Positions 7,622 to 16,097 of a stretch of 45,834 nt of DNA are shown here, in pieces. The stretch is from Oligoflexia bacterium. GTDB lineage: Bacteria > Bdellovibrionota > UBA1018 > CAIPTA01. The stretch covers positions 1 to 45,834 of the forward strand of contig CAIPTA010000149.1 of NCBI GenBank assembly GCA_903867855.1, read 5' to 3'. The notes below the pieces were generated by a model. It saw only the letters and a list, made by a program, of their open reading frames with translations. It was not told where the DNA came from and searched no databases. Position 1 is the stretch's first letter, and each line of letters begins with the position of its first letter. The translations under genes were made by a program, and so were the position numbers.

Positions 7622-8563
7622 TCAAAACTCGAATCTCAAGCCCAAAAAGTGTGCGCTACCATTCTGGGAAGAGTTCGAACCGGTTCGTACCTGCAAAGTA
7701 TAGGTAAGCAATACTTTGCGAATGCCCGAATCAATAAGTGCTTCCGATGCTGCAGCACGTTCCAGGGAGTTTAGGTCAATTCCAATGCCTACGCCATAGT
7801 AAGGAGAACCGAAGGCAGAGCGAGTCTCCGCTGTGCCAACGCCATTCGAAAGAATCGTATTATCGATGAAGCGATTGAATTGCACATAGTCATAGCCAGC
7901 TACAGCATAGGGGATAAATACTTGGGCGATGATAGGTTGCAGTTGAAAGGTAGCTTTCGCTCCACCCGTATAAAAATTTGGGCTCAAGCCAGAGATGTTT
8001 TGATCAGAGGAGGCCTTGTAAGCGCCAAAGGTGATACCGAATCCAAGGCGTCCGATTCCATGCGTGAGAGGAAAAAACATATACTCGAGTCCCGCACCGG
8101 TGGAATTACGATTGATCGTGGTGCCCTTGGTGGAGCTATAGTTAATGTTTGGAAACGCATGCAGAATATATTGAATTTCAAAGTGGCTCGAAGCAGCCTC
8201 GTGGGTGACCAATTCTTTATTGCTGCGAGTTTTTTGCTCTTCTGCTTCTTTATTCTCTTTTTCTAGACGCTGACGCAATAGCTGACGAGGACTAGGTTGT
8301 TCAGATAAGTCTTCTTTTGGGGCTTGCTCCGCTGATTTGCTGCTCGGAGTTTCATTTGGTGGTGGGATAGCGGATGGGGGAGCCGGAATTGGGGCTGGAG
8401 CTGCTTCCGGAGAAGCAACTGCTGCAGGAGGAGTTGTTGGCGATGGATCTGCAGCCACTGGAGCAGCAACAGTATCACTTGGTGGCAAAGAAAGCGGAGC
8501 ATCCTCTGCGAGAGCTGGGGCAGCACTAATTATTGCCGCAAAGCAAAGAGCTAGGAACTTCAT
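7622..8563 (-). CDS. Outer-membrane beta-barrel protein with proline-rich N-terminal linker
   Basis: A 313-residue protein. Residues 1-19 are a signal peptide ending in ALA. Residues about 23-80 are a Pro/Ala/Ser-rich linker, about 85-120 a charged, possibly coiled-coil segment, and from about 125 onward amphipathic beta strands alternate with turns, closing with GLRFEF, whose terminal Phe is the usual signal for the BAM machinery. The linker and helix could reach into the periplasm or peptidoglycan. Its ATG overlaps the stop codon of the transaldolase gene (ATGA), so it belongs to the same operon. Function beyond an outer-membrane location is unknown. Confidence 0.75.
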   Translation of the reverse strand: MKFLALCFAAIISAAPALAEDAPLSLPPSDTVAAPVAADPSPTTPPAAVASPEAAPAPIPAPPSAIPPPNETPSSKSAEQAPKEDLSEQPSPRQLLRQRLEKENKEAEEQKTRSNKELVTHEAASSHFEIQYILHAFPNINYSSTKGTTINRNSTGAGLEYMFFPLTHGIGRLGFGITFGAYKASSDQNISGLSPNFYTGGAKATFQLQPIIAQVFIPYAVAGYDYVQFNRFIDNTILSNGVGTAETRSAFGSPYYGVGIGIDLNSLERAAASEALIDSGIRKVLLTYTLQVRTGSNSSQNGSAHFLGLRFEF

Positions 8564-9204
8564 TTTTTTCTCTTTTCCCAGTCCGCCATGAATTGCTGAA
8601 TCCCAGCATCGGTGAGCGGATGTTTTACAAGTTGTTGTAGGATTTTAAGCGGGCAGGTGGCCACATCAGCACCGATCAACGCCGCGTCGCGCACATGAAG
8701 TGGATGACGAATGCTCGCCGCCAAGATTTGTGTTTGAAATCCAAAGTTATCGTAGATAGTGCGAATCTCTTTGATGAGGCCCATGCCATCTTGAGATTGG
8801 TCATCCAGGCGACCGATGAATGGGGAGATATAGGTGGCTCCTGCTTTAGCGGCGAGCAGCGCCTGCGTGGAAGAGAAGCACAGAGTTACATTCGTGCGAA
8901 TGCCTTCTTTGAAAAAAGTGCGCGTAGTTTTAAGGCCTTCTTCTGTGAGCGGAAGTTTCACTACAATATTTGGGTGGATCTTCGCGAGTTCACGGCCTTC
9001 TTTGGTCATTCCGGCTGCATCAAGACTCACCACTTCTGCGGAAATCGGACCATCCACGATGGCGCAAATTTCTTTAATCACCGTGTGAAAATCTTTGCCG
9101 CTCTTCGCGATGAGGCTGGGGTTCGTGGTGACACCATCAATCATGCCCATATCATTAGCAAGACGGATTTCATCAGTGTTGGCAGTGTCGATAAAGAACT
9201 TCAT
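8560..9204 (-). CDS. tal: Transaldolase, small TalC/MipB type
   Basis: A 214-residue class I aldolase of the short transaldolase / fructose-6-phosphate aldolase family, acting in the non-oxidative pentose phosphate pathway. The start MKFFIDTAN, the GVTTNPSL motif and the Schiff-base lysine in NIVVKLP (Lys83) are all present. In the SPFIGRLDD motif residue 129 is Phe. Fructose-6-phosphate aldolases have Tyr at the equivalent place, and Phe goes with transaldolase activity, so transaldolase is favoured. GAGG lies eight bases ahead of the ATG. It sits between livF and an outer-membrane protein gene with only 21 bases and a 4-base overlap, so the metabolic enzyme is expressed with an importer. 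Confidence 0.9.
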   Translation of the reverse strand: MKFFIDTANTDEIRLANDMGMIDGVTTNPSLIAKSGKDFHTVIKEICAIVDGPISAEVVSLDAAGMTKEGRELAKIHPNIVVKLPLTEEGLKTTRTFFKEGIRTNVTLCFSSTQALLAAKAGATYISPFIGRLDDQSQDGMGLIKEIRTIYDNFGFQTQILAASIRHPLHVRDAALIGADVATCPLKILQQLVKHPLTDAGIQQFMADWEKRKK

Positions 9205-9225
9205 GGAATACCTCGGAGAGTGAAC

Positions 9226-9960
9226 TTAACTATTTCCTAGATAGGCTTCGCGTATCTTAGGATTATTCAATAAATTTTTCGCTTCGTCCACGAGTGTTAA
9301 TTCGCCCGTTTCCAGCACAATTCCGCGGTGAGCAATTTGCAATGCCAAGTGCGCATTTTGTTCTACCAAGACTACGGTGGTGCCGCTCGCGTTCACTTCT
9401 TGCACGATTTTGAAAATGAGGTGAATGATCTGCGGAGCCAGACCAAGAGAAGGCTCATCGAGCAAAAGCAATTCCGGGCTCGCCATGAGTGCGCGACCAA
9501 TGGCCAGCATTTGCTGCTCTCCACCAGAGAGGGTGCCACCTGCTTGGAACTGACGCTCCTTAAGTCGTGGAAAAAGGTGAAATACACGCTCGCGGTTTTT
9601 CGCAATAACTTGCGGATCTTTTTGCAGCCATGCGCCGAGGTCTAAGTTTTCATCGATGCTAAGCTCTGGGAAAATACCGCGACCTTCTGGCACGTGGGCA
9701 ATGCCGAGCCCTGCTACCAGATGAGTTTTCTTGGAGGACCAAGCCGAGATCGCTTCATTTTTATAGCGAACTGTTCCCGCTTTCAGGGGCACTAGTCCCG
9801 AGATAGCGCGAAGACAGGACGTTTTACCCGCACCGTTGGCGCCAAGAATCGTAACAATTTCACCTTTTGGAATTTGAAAAGTAATATTGCGGAGCGCTTG
9901 GATACCACCGTAGGAGAGAGACACTTTTTCAAAGGCGAGTAGAGTTTCTTGCATCATCAC
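9226..9960 (-). CDS. livF: Branched-chain amino-acid ABC importer, ATPase LivF
   Basis: The second of two ATPases powering a LIV-type importer at the inner membrane. Walker A GANGAGKT (40-47), ABC signature LSGGEQQ (144-150), Walker B LLLLDEP and the LVEQN switch region are all present in 244 residues, a normal length for LivF. The frame opens at GTG 9960 overlapping the livG stop as GTGA; ATG codons follow at 9957 and 9954, so the exact start is uncertain by two codons. The gene order livK-H-M-G-F is the standard one. Confidence 0.93.
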   Translation of the reverse strand: MMMQETLLAFEKVSLSYGGIQALRNITFQIPKGEIVTILGANGAGKTSCLRAISGLVPLKAGTVRYKNEAISAWSSKKTHLVAGLGIAHVPEGRGIFPELSIDENLDLGAWLQKDPQVIAKNRERVFHLFPRLKERQFQAGGTLSGGEQQMLAIGRALMASPELLLLDEPSLGLAPQIIHLIFKIVQEVNASGTTVVLVEQNAHLALQIAHRGIVLETGELTLVDEAKNLLNNPKIREAYLGNS

Positions 9961-10724
9961 TCCGTTCCTAAGTAGGCGCGAATCACGTTAGGATCGTTTT
10001 GCACTTCTTTTGGATTGCCCTCGGCAATTTTCTTTCCATATTCCAGCACGGCTACACGCTCGCTAATTCCCATCACCAAACGCATATCGTGCTCAATGAG
10101 GAGAATCGACAAATCAAAGCGCTTACGAATAAAGCGAATCGTTTCCATGAGTGATTCGGTTTCATTTCCGTTCATCCCGGCAGCGGGTTCATCGAGAAGC
10201 AGAGTGCGCGCACCGGTCGCGATGGCGCGGGCGATTTCGAGGCGACGTTGCACACCATAGGGAAGATTTTTCGCTTCTGTTTCTTCATCGATATGCTGAA
10301 GGGAAAAAATTTCGAGGAGTTCATCTACGGCAGTATTCTTTTTTACTTCACGAGCGAGGAAACTCCGTGTGCGCAAAATCGAAGCCACCATGCTGGAGGG
10401 AGCCGTGCGGTCCATGGCAATCAAAATATTATCGCGCACGGAAAGATCCTTAAAGAGACGAATATTTTGGAAGGTGCGTGCAAGACCAAGTGCGGTGATT
10501 TGGTGCGTTTTCAATCCAGCAATAGGTTGGCCACCAACCTCTGCAGATCCCATGGTCGGTTGATAGATACCGGTGATCACGTTGAAGATCGTTGTTTTTC
10601 CGGCGCCGTTCGGGCCGATCAAGGCCAAAATTTCACCACGATTTAAGTGCAAGTTCACGTGCTGCACGCACTTGATGCCGCCGAAGTGAACACTAACGTC
10701 TTTTAGTTCGAGTACTTTTTCCAT
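9957..10724 (-). CDS. livG: Branched-chain amino-acid ABC importer, ATPase LivG
   Basis: A 255-residue ATPase of the LIV importer. It has Walker A GPNGAGKT (37-44), a signature region LPYGVQRRLEIARAI in which LSGGQ is replaced by the YGxQRR form usual in LivG, Walker B LLLDEPAAGMN and the switch histidine in LLIEHDM. Its ATG shares one base with the livM stop (TAATG), indicating coupled translation. Confidence 0.93.
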   Translation of the reverse strand: MEKVLELKDVSVHFGGIKCVQHVNLHLNRGEILALIGPNGAGKTTIFNVITGIYQPTMGSAEVGGQPIAGLKTHQITALGLARTFQNIRLFKDLSVRDNILIAMDRTAPSSMVASILRTRSFLAREVKKNTAVDELLEIFSLQHIDEETEAKNLPYGVQRRLEIARAIATGARTLLLDEPAAGMNGNETESLMETIRFIRKRFDLSILLIEHDMRLVMGISERVAVLEYGKKIAEGNPKEVQNDPNVIRAYLGTE

Positions 10725-11704
10725 TAGGTTTTGCTCCTACGGAATTTTTTCCAGTAATAGCTGATCTCATGGCGACCCAGCAGTCCATTCGGCTTCAAGA
10801 GCATAAATAGAATCAGTACTAAAGAATAAAGAATCATGCGGAAGTCTACTTTAGTGATCTCCTGCAAGGGGCGAAGCGCTTCGGGCAAAATCGTGAGGGC
10901 AATCGCGGCAAGGATAGAGCCCGAAACGGAACCGAGACCACCAAGCACGATGATCACAATCACTTCAAAGCTTTTCATGAAACCAAAAGTGCTTGGATTG
11001 AGATAACCATAGTAGTGGGCATAAAGCCCGCCGGTGACACCCGCAAAGAAAGAGCTCATCACAAAAGCACCCACCTTAGTGCTCGTAGTATTCACGCCCA
11101 TCGCTTCTGCTGCCACTTCATCTTCGCGTACCGCTTGCATGCCACGACCTTGGTTAGTGCCGAGAATGCGAAACATAATAAAGCAACAGATCAGCGTACA
11201 AGCCACAATCCAACGCTGGTTCGTGAAGTTTTGAATCCCCGTGAGACCACGGGCACCGCCAATGGCATCTACGTTCAAGAAAATCACGCGAATGATTTCC
11301 CCAAAGCCGAGGGTTACGATCGCGAGATAATCGCCCTTAAGGCGGAGCGAAGGAAGACCCACGAGATAGCCACAAATGCCGGAAACGATTCCACCAGCAA
11401 TTAAGGCAGCGGCATAAAAAAAACCTATTCCCAAAGGAGAGAGACCAAGCTTCGGCAGCAAATAAATGGTGAGGGATGCACAAGTATAGCCACCCACCGC
11501 CATGAAGCCCGCGTGACCTAAACTAAACTGCCCGGTAAAACCGTTGATGAGTGTGAGGCTTGTGGCGAGCATAATATTCACGCCAGCCACCATCAAAATA
11601 CCTTGGTAGTAGCCGTTGAGGCCAGGATAGAGCACTTCGGAAAAAAGCACGCCGAGGAAAATTGCGATCGACCAAGTGAAATAACTTTTTTGGGTAACGC
11701 TCAT
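10724..11704 (-). CDS. livM: Branched-chain amino-acid ABC importer, permease LivM
   Basis: A 326-residue inner-membrane permease with about nine to ten hydrophobic segments. Diagnostic LivM features are the early NGFTGQFSLGHAGFMAVGGY motif and the later cytoplasmic EDEVAAEAMGVNT loop that docks to the ATPases. It pairs with LivH to form the channel. Start and stop each share one base with the neighbouring liv genes (TAATG junctions). Confidence 0.93.
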   Translation of the reverse strand: MSVTQKSYFTWSIAIFLGVLFSEVLYPGLNGYYQGILMVAGVNIMLATSLTLINGFTGQFSLGHAGFMAVGGYTCASLTIYLLPKLGLSPLGIGFFYAAALIAGGIVSGICGYLVGLPSLRLKGDYLAIVTLGFGEIIRVIFLNVDAIGGARGLTGIQNFTNQRWIVACTLICCFIMFRILGTNQGRGMQAVREDEVAAEAMGVNTTSTKVGAFVMSSFFAGVTGGLYAHYYGYLNPSTFGFMKSFEVIVIIVLGGLGSVSGSILAAIALTILPEALRPLQEITKVDFRMILYSLVLILFMLLKPNGLLGRHEISYYWKKFRRSKT

Positions 11705-12606
11705 TAGACCTTCTCCGCCAAAGTTTTTCCGAAAAGACCTTTGGGCCTGAAGATAAGCACCACAATGAGAAGAGCAAAGGCGAAGGCATCCCGGAAAGTG
11801 GGCACACCGTAACTAACGATGAGCTGTTCGGATACACCCATAATGAGCGCTCCAACCACAGCACCACGCACATTCCCGATACCCCCGAATACAGCAGCAA
11901 CGAAGGCTTTGAGGCCGAACATCACGCCCATGAGTGGCTCCAGTTTTGGATAGCTCATGCCTACGAGAATTCCCGCGGCAGCAGCCATCGCCGAGCCAAG
12001 TACGAAGGTGATGGAAATGATCATGTTCACGGGGATACCGAGGAGCAAAGCTACATTATGATCATGGGAAACAGCACGCATGGCTTTACCCACTTTGGTG
12101 CGATAGAGCACGAATTCTAAGGCGAGCATGAGCAAGATTGTAACGGTGAATACAACTAACTCCATCGAATCGATTTGTACGCCACCAATATAGAAGGATT
12201 TGCTCACATCCACGAGGTGAGGAAATGCTTTAGGATTTGCGCCGAAAAGCATCTGCGCGCCAAACTCAAAAAAGAGAGAAACGCCCACTGCGGTGATCAG
12301 CACATTAATGCGCGGTGCTTTTCGGAGAGGCCGGTAGGCAAGAAACTCCACCAAAAATCCAATCACACCGGAGGTGACCATGCTGAGAAGGAGCACTACG
12401 AAGAAGCCCCAGATCGAAGGATGATCATTGAGGCCGAGCGCGTTGCCGGCATAGTAGCCAATATAGGCACCAATCATAAAGATATCGCCGTGAGCGAAAT
12501 TGATGAATTGGAGAATCCCGTACACCATCGTATAGCCAAGAGCAATCAAGGCATAGATGGCGCCAAAGGATAGGCCGTTAACGATGTGTTGGATAAATTC
12601 TGTCAC
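11704..12606 (-). CDS. livH: Branched-chain amino-acid ABC importer, permease LivH
   Basis: A 300-residue inner-membrane permease, the partner of LivM. It begins with the typical LivH pattern of a short periplasmic helix, then GLSFGAIYALIALGYTMVYG and FINFAHGDIFMIGAY. The ATPase-docking loop is recognisable around VGKAMRAVSHDHNVALLLG. Only five bases separate it from livK, so it is translated from the same message. Confidence 0.93.
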   Translation of the reverse strand: MTEFIQHIVNGLSFGAIYALIALGYTMVYGILQFINFAHGDIFMIGAYIGYYAGNALGLNDHPSIWGFFVVLLLSMVTSGVIGFLVEFLAYRPLRKAPRINVLITAVGVSLFFEFGAQMLFGANPKAFPHLVDVSKSFYIGGVQIDSMELVVFTVTILLMLALEFVLYRTKVGKAMRAVSHDHNVALLLGIPVNMIISITFVLGSAMAAAAGILVGMSYPKLEPLMGVMFGLKAFVAAVFGGIGNVRGAVVGALIMGVSEQLIVSYGVPTFRDAFAFALLIVVLIFRPKGLFGKTLAEKV

Positions 12607-12611
12607 TGGAT

Positions 12612-13757
12612 TTATGGCTCAACAGTGGCGAAGTATTTTGGCTTACCATCTTTAACCACCAGCACCACTGCCGATTTTACGGCGTTTCTTTCCGCGTTGA
12701 TGGTTGTTTTTCCGGTTACACCTTGGAAATCCTTGGTTTGCGCCAGGGCATTTTTAATGTCTTCACGGCTCACGCTTTTTGCGCGCTTGATGGCATCCAT
12801 CATCACGAAGAAAGCATCATAGCCGAGTGCTGCCATCGCATCCGGAGTCTCATTGCCATATTTCGCTTTATAGCTGGCAATAAATTTCACCGCAGTTGGC
12901 TCGGTAGTGTCTGGAGCATAGTGATCGGAGAAGTAGGTATTCTCAAGAGCGGCGCCGCCCACTTTCACAAGATCCTGAGAGTCCCAGCCATCTCCACCGA
13001 GGAGGGGCTGTTTAATTCCGATGCTGCGGGCTTGCTGAGCAATGAGGCCCACATCATTATAATAGCCAGGAATGAAGATCACATCTGGATTCTTTGCTTT
13101 GATTTCCGTTAGCTGGGCTTTGAAATCGGAATCCTTGGATTGATAAGCAGTATCAATCAAGATTTTGCCACCGTGGGCTTCGAAAGCTTTCTTGAAGAAA
13201 TCGGCAAGACCCACAGAATAATCCTGCTTCACGTCTCTGAAAATCGCTGCGGTTTTCGCATGGAGATTTTGACCCGCAAATTTCGCCATCACTTCGCCTT
13301 GGAAAGGATCGATGAAACAAATGCGAAAAATATATTCGCCTTTTTTCGTCACATCAGGATTGGTGCTGGAAGGAGAGAGCATGGGAGTTTTGTTGCGCAT
13401 GGCCACATCGGCTGCCACGAGGGATAGGGAACTCGCTACTTCGCCGATCACTGCCACCACATTATCTTGGGTGATAAGTTTCGTTACTGTATTCGCGGCT
13501 TCCTCTGGCTTGCTTTGGTCGTCGTAGAGTTTCACTTCTACTTGCTTGCCATTGAATCCACCGGCGGCATTGTATTGCTCTTGCGCCAGGGTGATCCCTT
13601 TATGAGTGCTTTGGCCGAAATTGGCTACTTCGCCCGTCATCGATCCATATTCACCGAGAAGGATTTTATTACTGTTGTCTTCCTTTTTGGTACAGGCCAC
13701 CACGCTAAGGGTCGCCACAAAAATTGCCACATAAGAACGAATTAAGTTTTTCTTCAT
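12612..13757 (-). CDS. livK: Branched-chain amino-acid ABC importer, substrate-binding lipoprotein LivK
   Basis: The 381-residue periplasmic binding protein of the importer. A lipobox (SVVAC) gives lipidated Cys22, so unlike the soluble LivJ/LivK of E. coli this one is membrane-anchored. The type I periplasmic-binding fold is recognisable: LLGEYGSMTGEVANFGQ at the start, VAVIGEVASS, and TPMLSPSSTNPD in the ligand region. GGAGGA lies close upstream of ATG. As first gene of the operon it likely carries the promoter in the 75-base divergent gap (13758-13832). The family also binds other amino acids, amides or short acids, so the ligand is not certain. Confidence 0.9.
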   Translation of the reverse strand: MKKNLIRSYVAIFVATLSVVACTKKEDNSNKILLGEYGSMTGEVANFGQSTHKGITLAQEQYNAAGGFNGKQVEVKLYDDQSKPEEAANTVTKLITQDNVVAVIGEVASSLSLVAADVAMRNKTPMLSPSSTNPDVTKKGEYIFRICFIDPFQGEVMAKFAGQNLHAKTAAIFRDVKQDYSVGLADFFKKAFEAHGGKILIDTAYQSKDSDFKAQLTEIKAKNPDVIFIPGYYNDVGLIAQQARSIGIKQPLLGGDGWDSQDLVKVGGAALENTYFSDHYAPDTTEPTAVKFIASYKAKYGNETPDAMAALGYDAFFVMMDAIKRAKSVSREDIKNALAQTKDFQGVTGKTTINAERNAVKSAVVLVVKDGKPKYFATVEP

Positions 13758-13832
13758 AAAATCCTCCGCTTGCTAACTAATGTTTTGCTTGATTGGCAAT
13801 TTCTTGTCAAATTAGAAACGTAGGTTATTTCT

Positions 13833-14681
13833 ATGCACCGTGGCAAAAATCAAACTTCGAGTTTCGAAGCTCTTTGGAAAAGTTATGTGGGATTCCTGGA
13901 GGGCACAGGAAAATCTCGCTCCACGATTTCTTCGTATCAAAGCGATTTGGCTATCTTTAAAGACTTTCTGCAGCAGAAAAAATTCCAATTTGCCAAGATG
14001 CAGGAGACAGACTTTGAAAGTTTCCTGGTTTATATGGAGCGCCTCGGATTGAAGACGAATACAAGGAGACGCAAACTCCTTACCGTGCGCTCCCTCTATC
14101 GTTACGCAACGGTAAGAAAAAAACTTCGCGTTTCGCCCGCCAAGTTTGTGCGCGCGCCGGAGCGCATCGAGAAGCTGCCCTGGATTCCAGCCAAAGAAAA
14201 GATGGAAAATCTTTTGAAATCGCTCCCTGCAGATTCGTCTACGGCAAAAAGAAACCGCATCCTAGTGCAAACAATTTTAGAAACAGGCCTGAGCGTAGCA
14301 GAGCTATGCAGCCTGCAATGGGAGGATTTGTCGGGCACGAAAGTGAAAGTGCATGGCAAGCGCGCGCGAGAGTTAAAACTCAGCAAGGAGTTAGTGGAGG
14401 AGTTACGACAGTGGCGCAAGCTCGCGAAAGGAAAATTTCTTTTTCCCGGCTTTAATCGTCACGGGTTACATTCCCCAAAAATGACTCCTAGGGGCGTTGA
14501 ACTCGTGTTTCATGCTCTGGCTAAACAATTTGGCTTGCAGGATATGAAGCCGAAAACGCTTCGTCACTATGCCATTCTCCGCTGGTTGGAAGAGAACGTG
14601 AAACAAGAAGAGATTCTTCGTCGGCTCGGGGTGAATGCCGCATTTTCTTTAGAGAACTATCGAAAGATCTTAAATGGCTAG
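13833..14681 (+). CDS. XerC/XerD-like tyrosine recombinase with altered catalytic residues
   Basis: A 282-residue protein with the two Xer domains: a SAM-like core-binding domain (about 10-95) and a catalytic-type domain (about 115-280). The fold signatures are intact but the active site is not. In TGLSVAELCSL the first catalytic Arg is Ser154; in KPKTLRH the first His is Lys241; in RRLGVNA the His/Trp is Val267. Arg244, Lys176 and the nucleophile position Tyr276 remain. It is therefore likely to bind DNA but unlikely to recombine normally. It heads a plus-strand cluster with two glycosyltransferases and overlaps the next gene by eight bases. Not the dif recombinase by these residues. Confidence 0.8.
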   Translation: MHRGKNQTSSFEALWKSYVGFLEGTGKSRSTISSYQSDLAIFKDFLQQKKFQFAKMQETDFESFLVYMERLGLKTNTRRRKLLTVRSLYRYATVRKKLRVSPAKFVRAPERIEKLPWIPAKEKMENLLKSLPADSSTAKRNRILVQTILETGLSVAELCSLQWEDLSGTKVKVHGKRARELKLSKELVEELRQWRKLAKGKFLFPGFNRHGLHSPKMTPRGVELVFHALAKQFGLQDMKPKTLRHYAILRWLEENVKQEEILRRLGVNAAFSLENYRKILNG

Positions 14682-16086
14682 AGCGCAATCTTGGCTACTT
14701 TTAGTTCTGCTTGCGCTTCTTGTTGGGGTGGAACACCTCTACGCCCTGCAAAGTTCCCCAGGTTTTCATTACGATGAATCGTGGGCTGCAAACTTTGCGT
14801 TAGCTATTTCTGAGCATCGTGTGGAGTGGCCACTGCATGCGATGAGCCCGTATACCTTTGCATGGGCTCACTATATCGCTGCCTTTTTCTTGCATTTCTT
14901 CGGCGTGAATCTTTTGGTCTTTCGCCTCAGCCAAGTTGGAATGGCATTGCTAGGTATTGTTGCGCTCACGCGCACCTATTGGAAGGATAGGCCCGCCGAT
15001 GCACTTTCTTTTTTATTTTTGCTAGCGCTCCTGCCCGGACTCGCCTTTAACCATCGCTTTGCCATCGAACTCAATGGATTTCATGTTCTGTGTTTTGGTC
15101 TTTTTATCTTTTGCTATGAGCGACGCATGATTTGGACGGCGCTGCTTGTTGCTTGGTTTGGCGTTACTAGCCATATTCTGTTTTTTGCTCCTGCGCTTGC
15201 CTTTCTCGGGAGCCGAGTGATGAAGCTTGATCTAAAAGAGCGAGAGCGGAATGGTTGGATCTTGTGGCTCGGCGCGCTGCTTCCTTATTTTGCTCATGTT
15301 GCTCACCATGTACCTGAGGCGAAAAAAGCGTGGCTTCTCTTTGCTTTCACCGCAACGCTGCTCCTCTTGCTTTTGTTCCGTGGCGAACGTTTGCTAAAGC
15401 GGCCGATGCCGTTGCTCGCGAAGATTCTTCCCATTCTTGCTGTTCCCTTTCTCGTGAACGCGCTTTTCTTTTTGCCAGGGGAGTGGACAGTGCTCGTGAA
15501 TACGGGGCAGTTCGCCATGCTTTTGCCATTGCTGCTAGGTATTTCTGTGAGCCTGGCTTGCGCCTATTTACTATGGCTAGAAAGAGCGGAGTGGAATGGG
15601 GTTTTGCTTTGCGTTATTTTCGCTGGCCTCATGATGCTGAAACCAACCCCTAGATATTTCGAATGCAGTATGCTGTGGATCGTGTTCCTGTTCGCAAAAG
15701 GCTTTCTGCGCTTGCCCGCGCTGCCTCGTTTGGCATTTGCTGCGCTATTCCTCGCTAATGCTGCGCTTGCCTATCATGGATACTTTTCTTCCGAGCATCA
15801 GCAGCGCTCCATTCATTTTCTTGCTTGGAAGGACGACTCCAGGGAGTTCCTGCCAAAACAGGAACTCGCAAAGTTTTTAGGCTTATCTGGTTGTCCCATT
15901 TCTGCTATAAAGAGCGTCGACTCACGCACCTATGAGCCACTTCGATTTTTGAGTCATGGAGATTGGCCGTTGGCTTCTGTTACTTGTCCTTGGAACACAT
16001 CACTTTTGATTGCGCCAAGTTCTGAGGCGCCGCAAGTAGCAAATCCAAAATTCGTAGGTGGCTTTCAAGTTTGGGGGACGCCATAG
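14674..16086 (+). CDS. GT-C fold membrane glycosyltransferase
   Basis: A 470-residue integral membrane protein with about ten to twelve hydrophobic segments. The first periplasmic loop contains GFHYDESWAANFA, in which Asp-Glu matches the catalytic acidic pair of GT-C enzymes (PMT/ArnT superfamily) that use polyprenyl-phosphate sugars. A C-terminal soluble domain of about 90 residues follows the last helix. It overlaps the Xer-like gene by eight bases and is followed by a second GT-C enzyme. Likely acts in modifying surface glycans, lipid A or proteins; the substrate cannot be read from the sequence. Confidence 0.75.
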   Translation: MARAQSWLLLVLLALLVGVEHLYALQSSPGFHYDESWAANFALAISEHRVEWPLHAMSPYTFAWAHYIAAFFLHFFGVNLLVFRLSQVGMALLGIVALTRTYWKDRPADALSFLFLLALLPGLAFNHRFAIELNGFHVLCFGLFIFCYERRMIWTALLVAWFGVTSHILFFAPALAFLGSRVMKLDLKERERNGWILWLGALLPYFAHVAHHVPEAKKAWLLFAFTATLLLLLLFRGERLLKRPMPLLAKILPILAVPFLVNALFFLPGEWTVLVNTGQFAMLLPLLLGISVSLACAYLLWLERAEWNGVLLCVIFAGLMMLKPTPRYFECSMLWIVFLFAKGFLRLPALPRLAFAALFLANAALAYHGYFSSEHQQRSIHFLAWKDDSREFLPKQELAKFLGLSGCPISAIKSVDSRTYEPLRFLSHGDWPLASVTCPWNTSLLIAPSSEAPQVANPKFVGGFQVWGTP

Positions 16087-16097
16087 AACAAGGAAAG

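Noticed and set aside
8337-8591. Gly/Ala-rich plus-strand frame opposite the barrel gene
   Set aside because: It is the antisense image of the proline/alanine-rich linker.
13758-13832. TTGACA on the minus strand in the livK/Xer divergent gap
   Set aside because: No acceptable -10 element lies 16-19 bases downstream, so I did not call a promoter.
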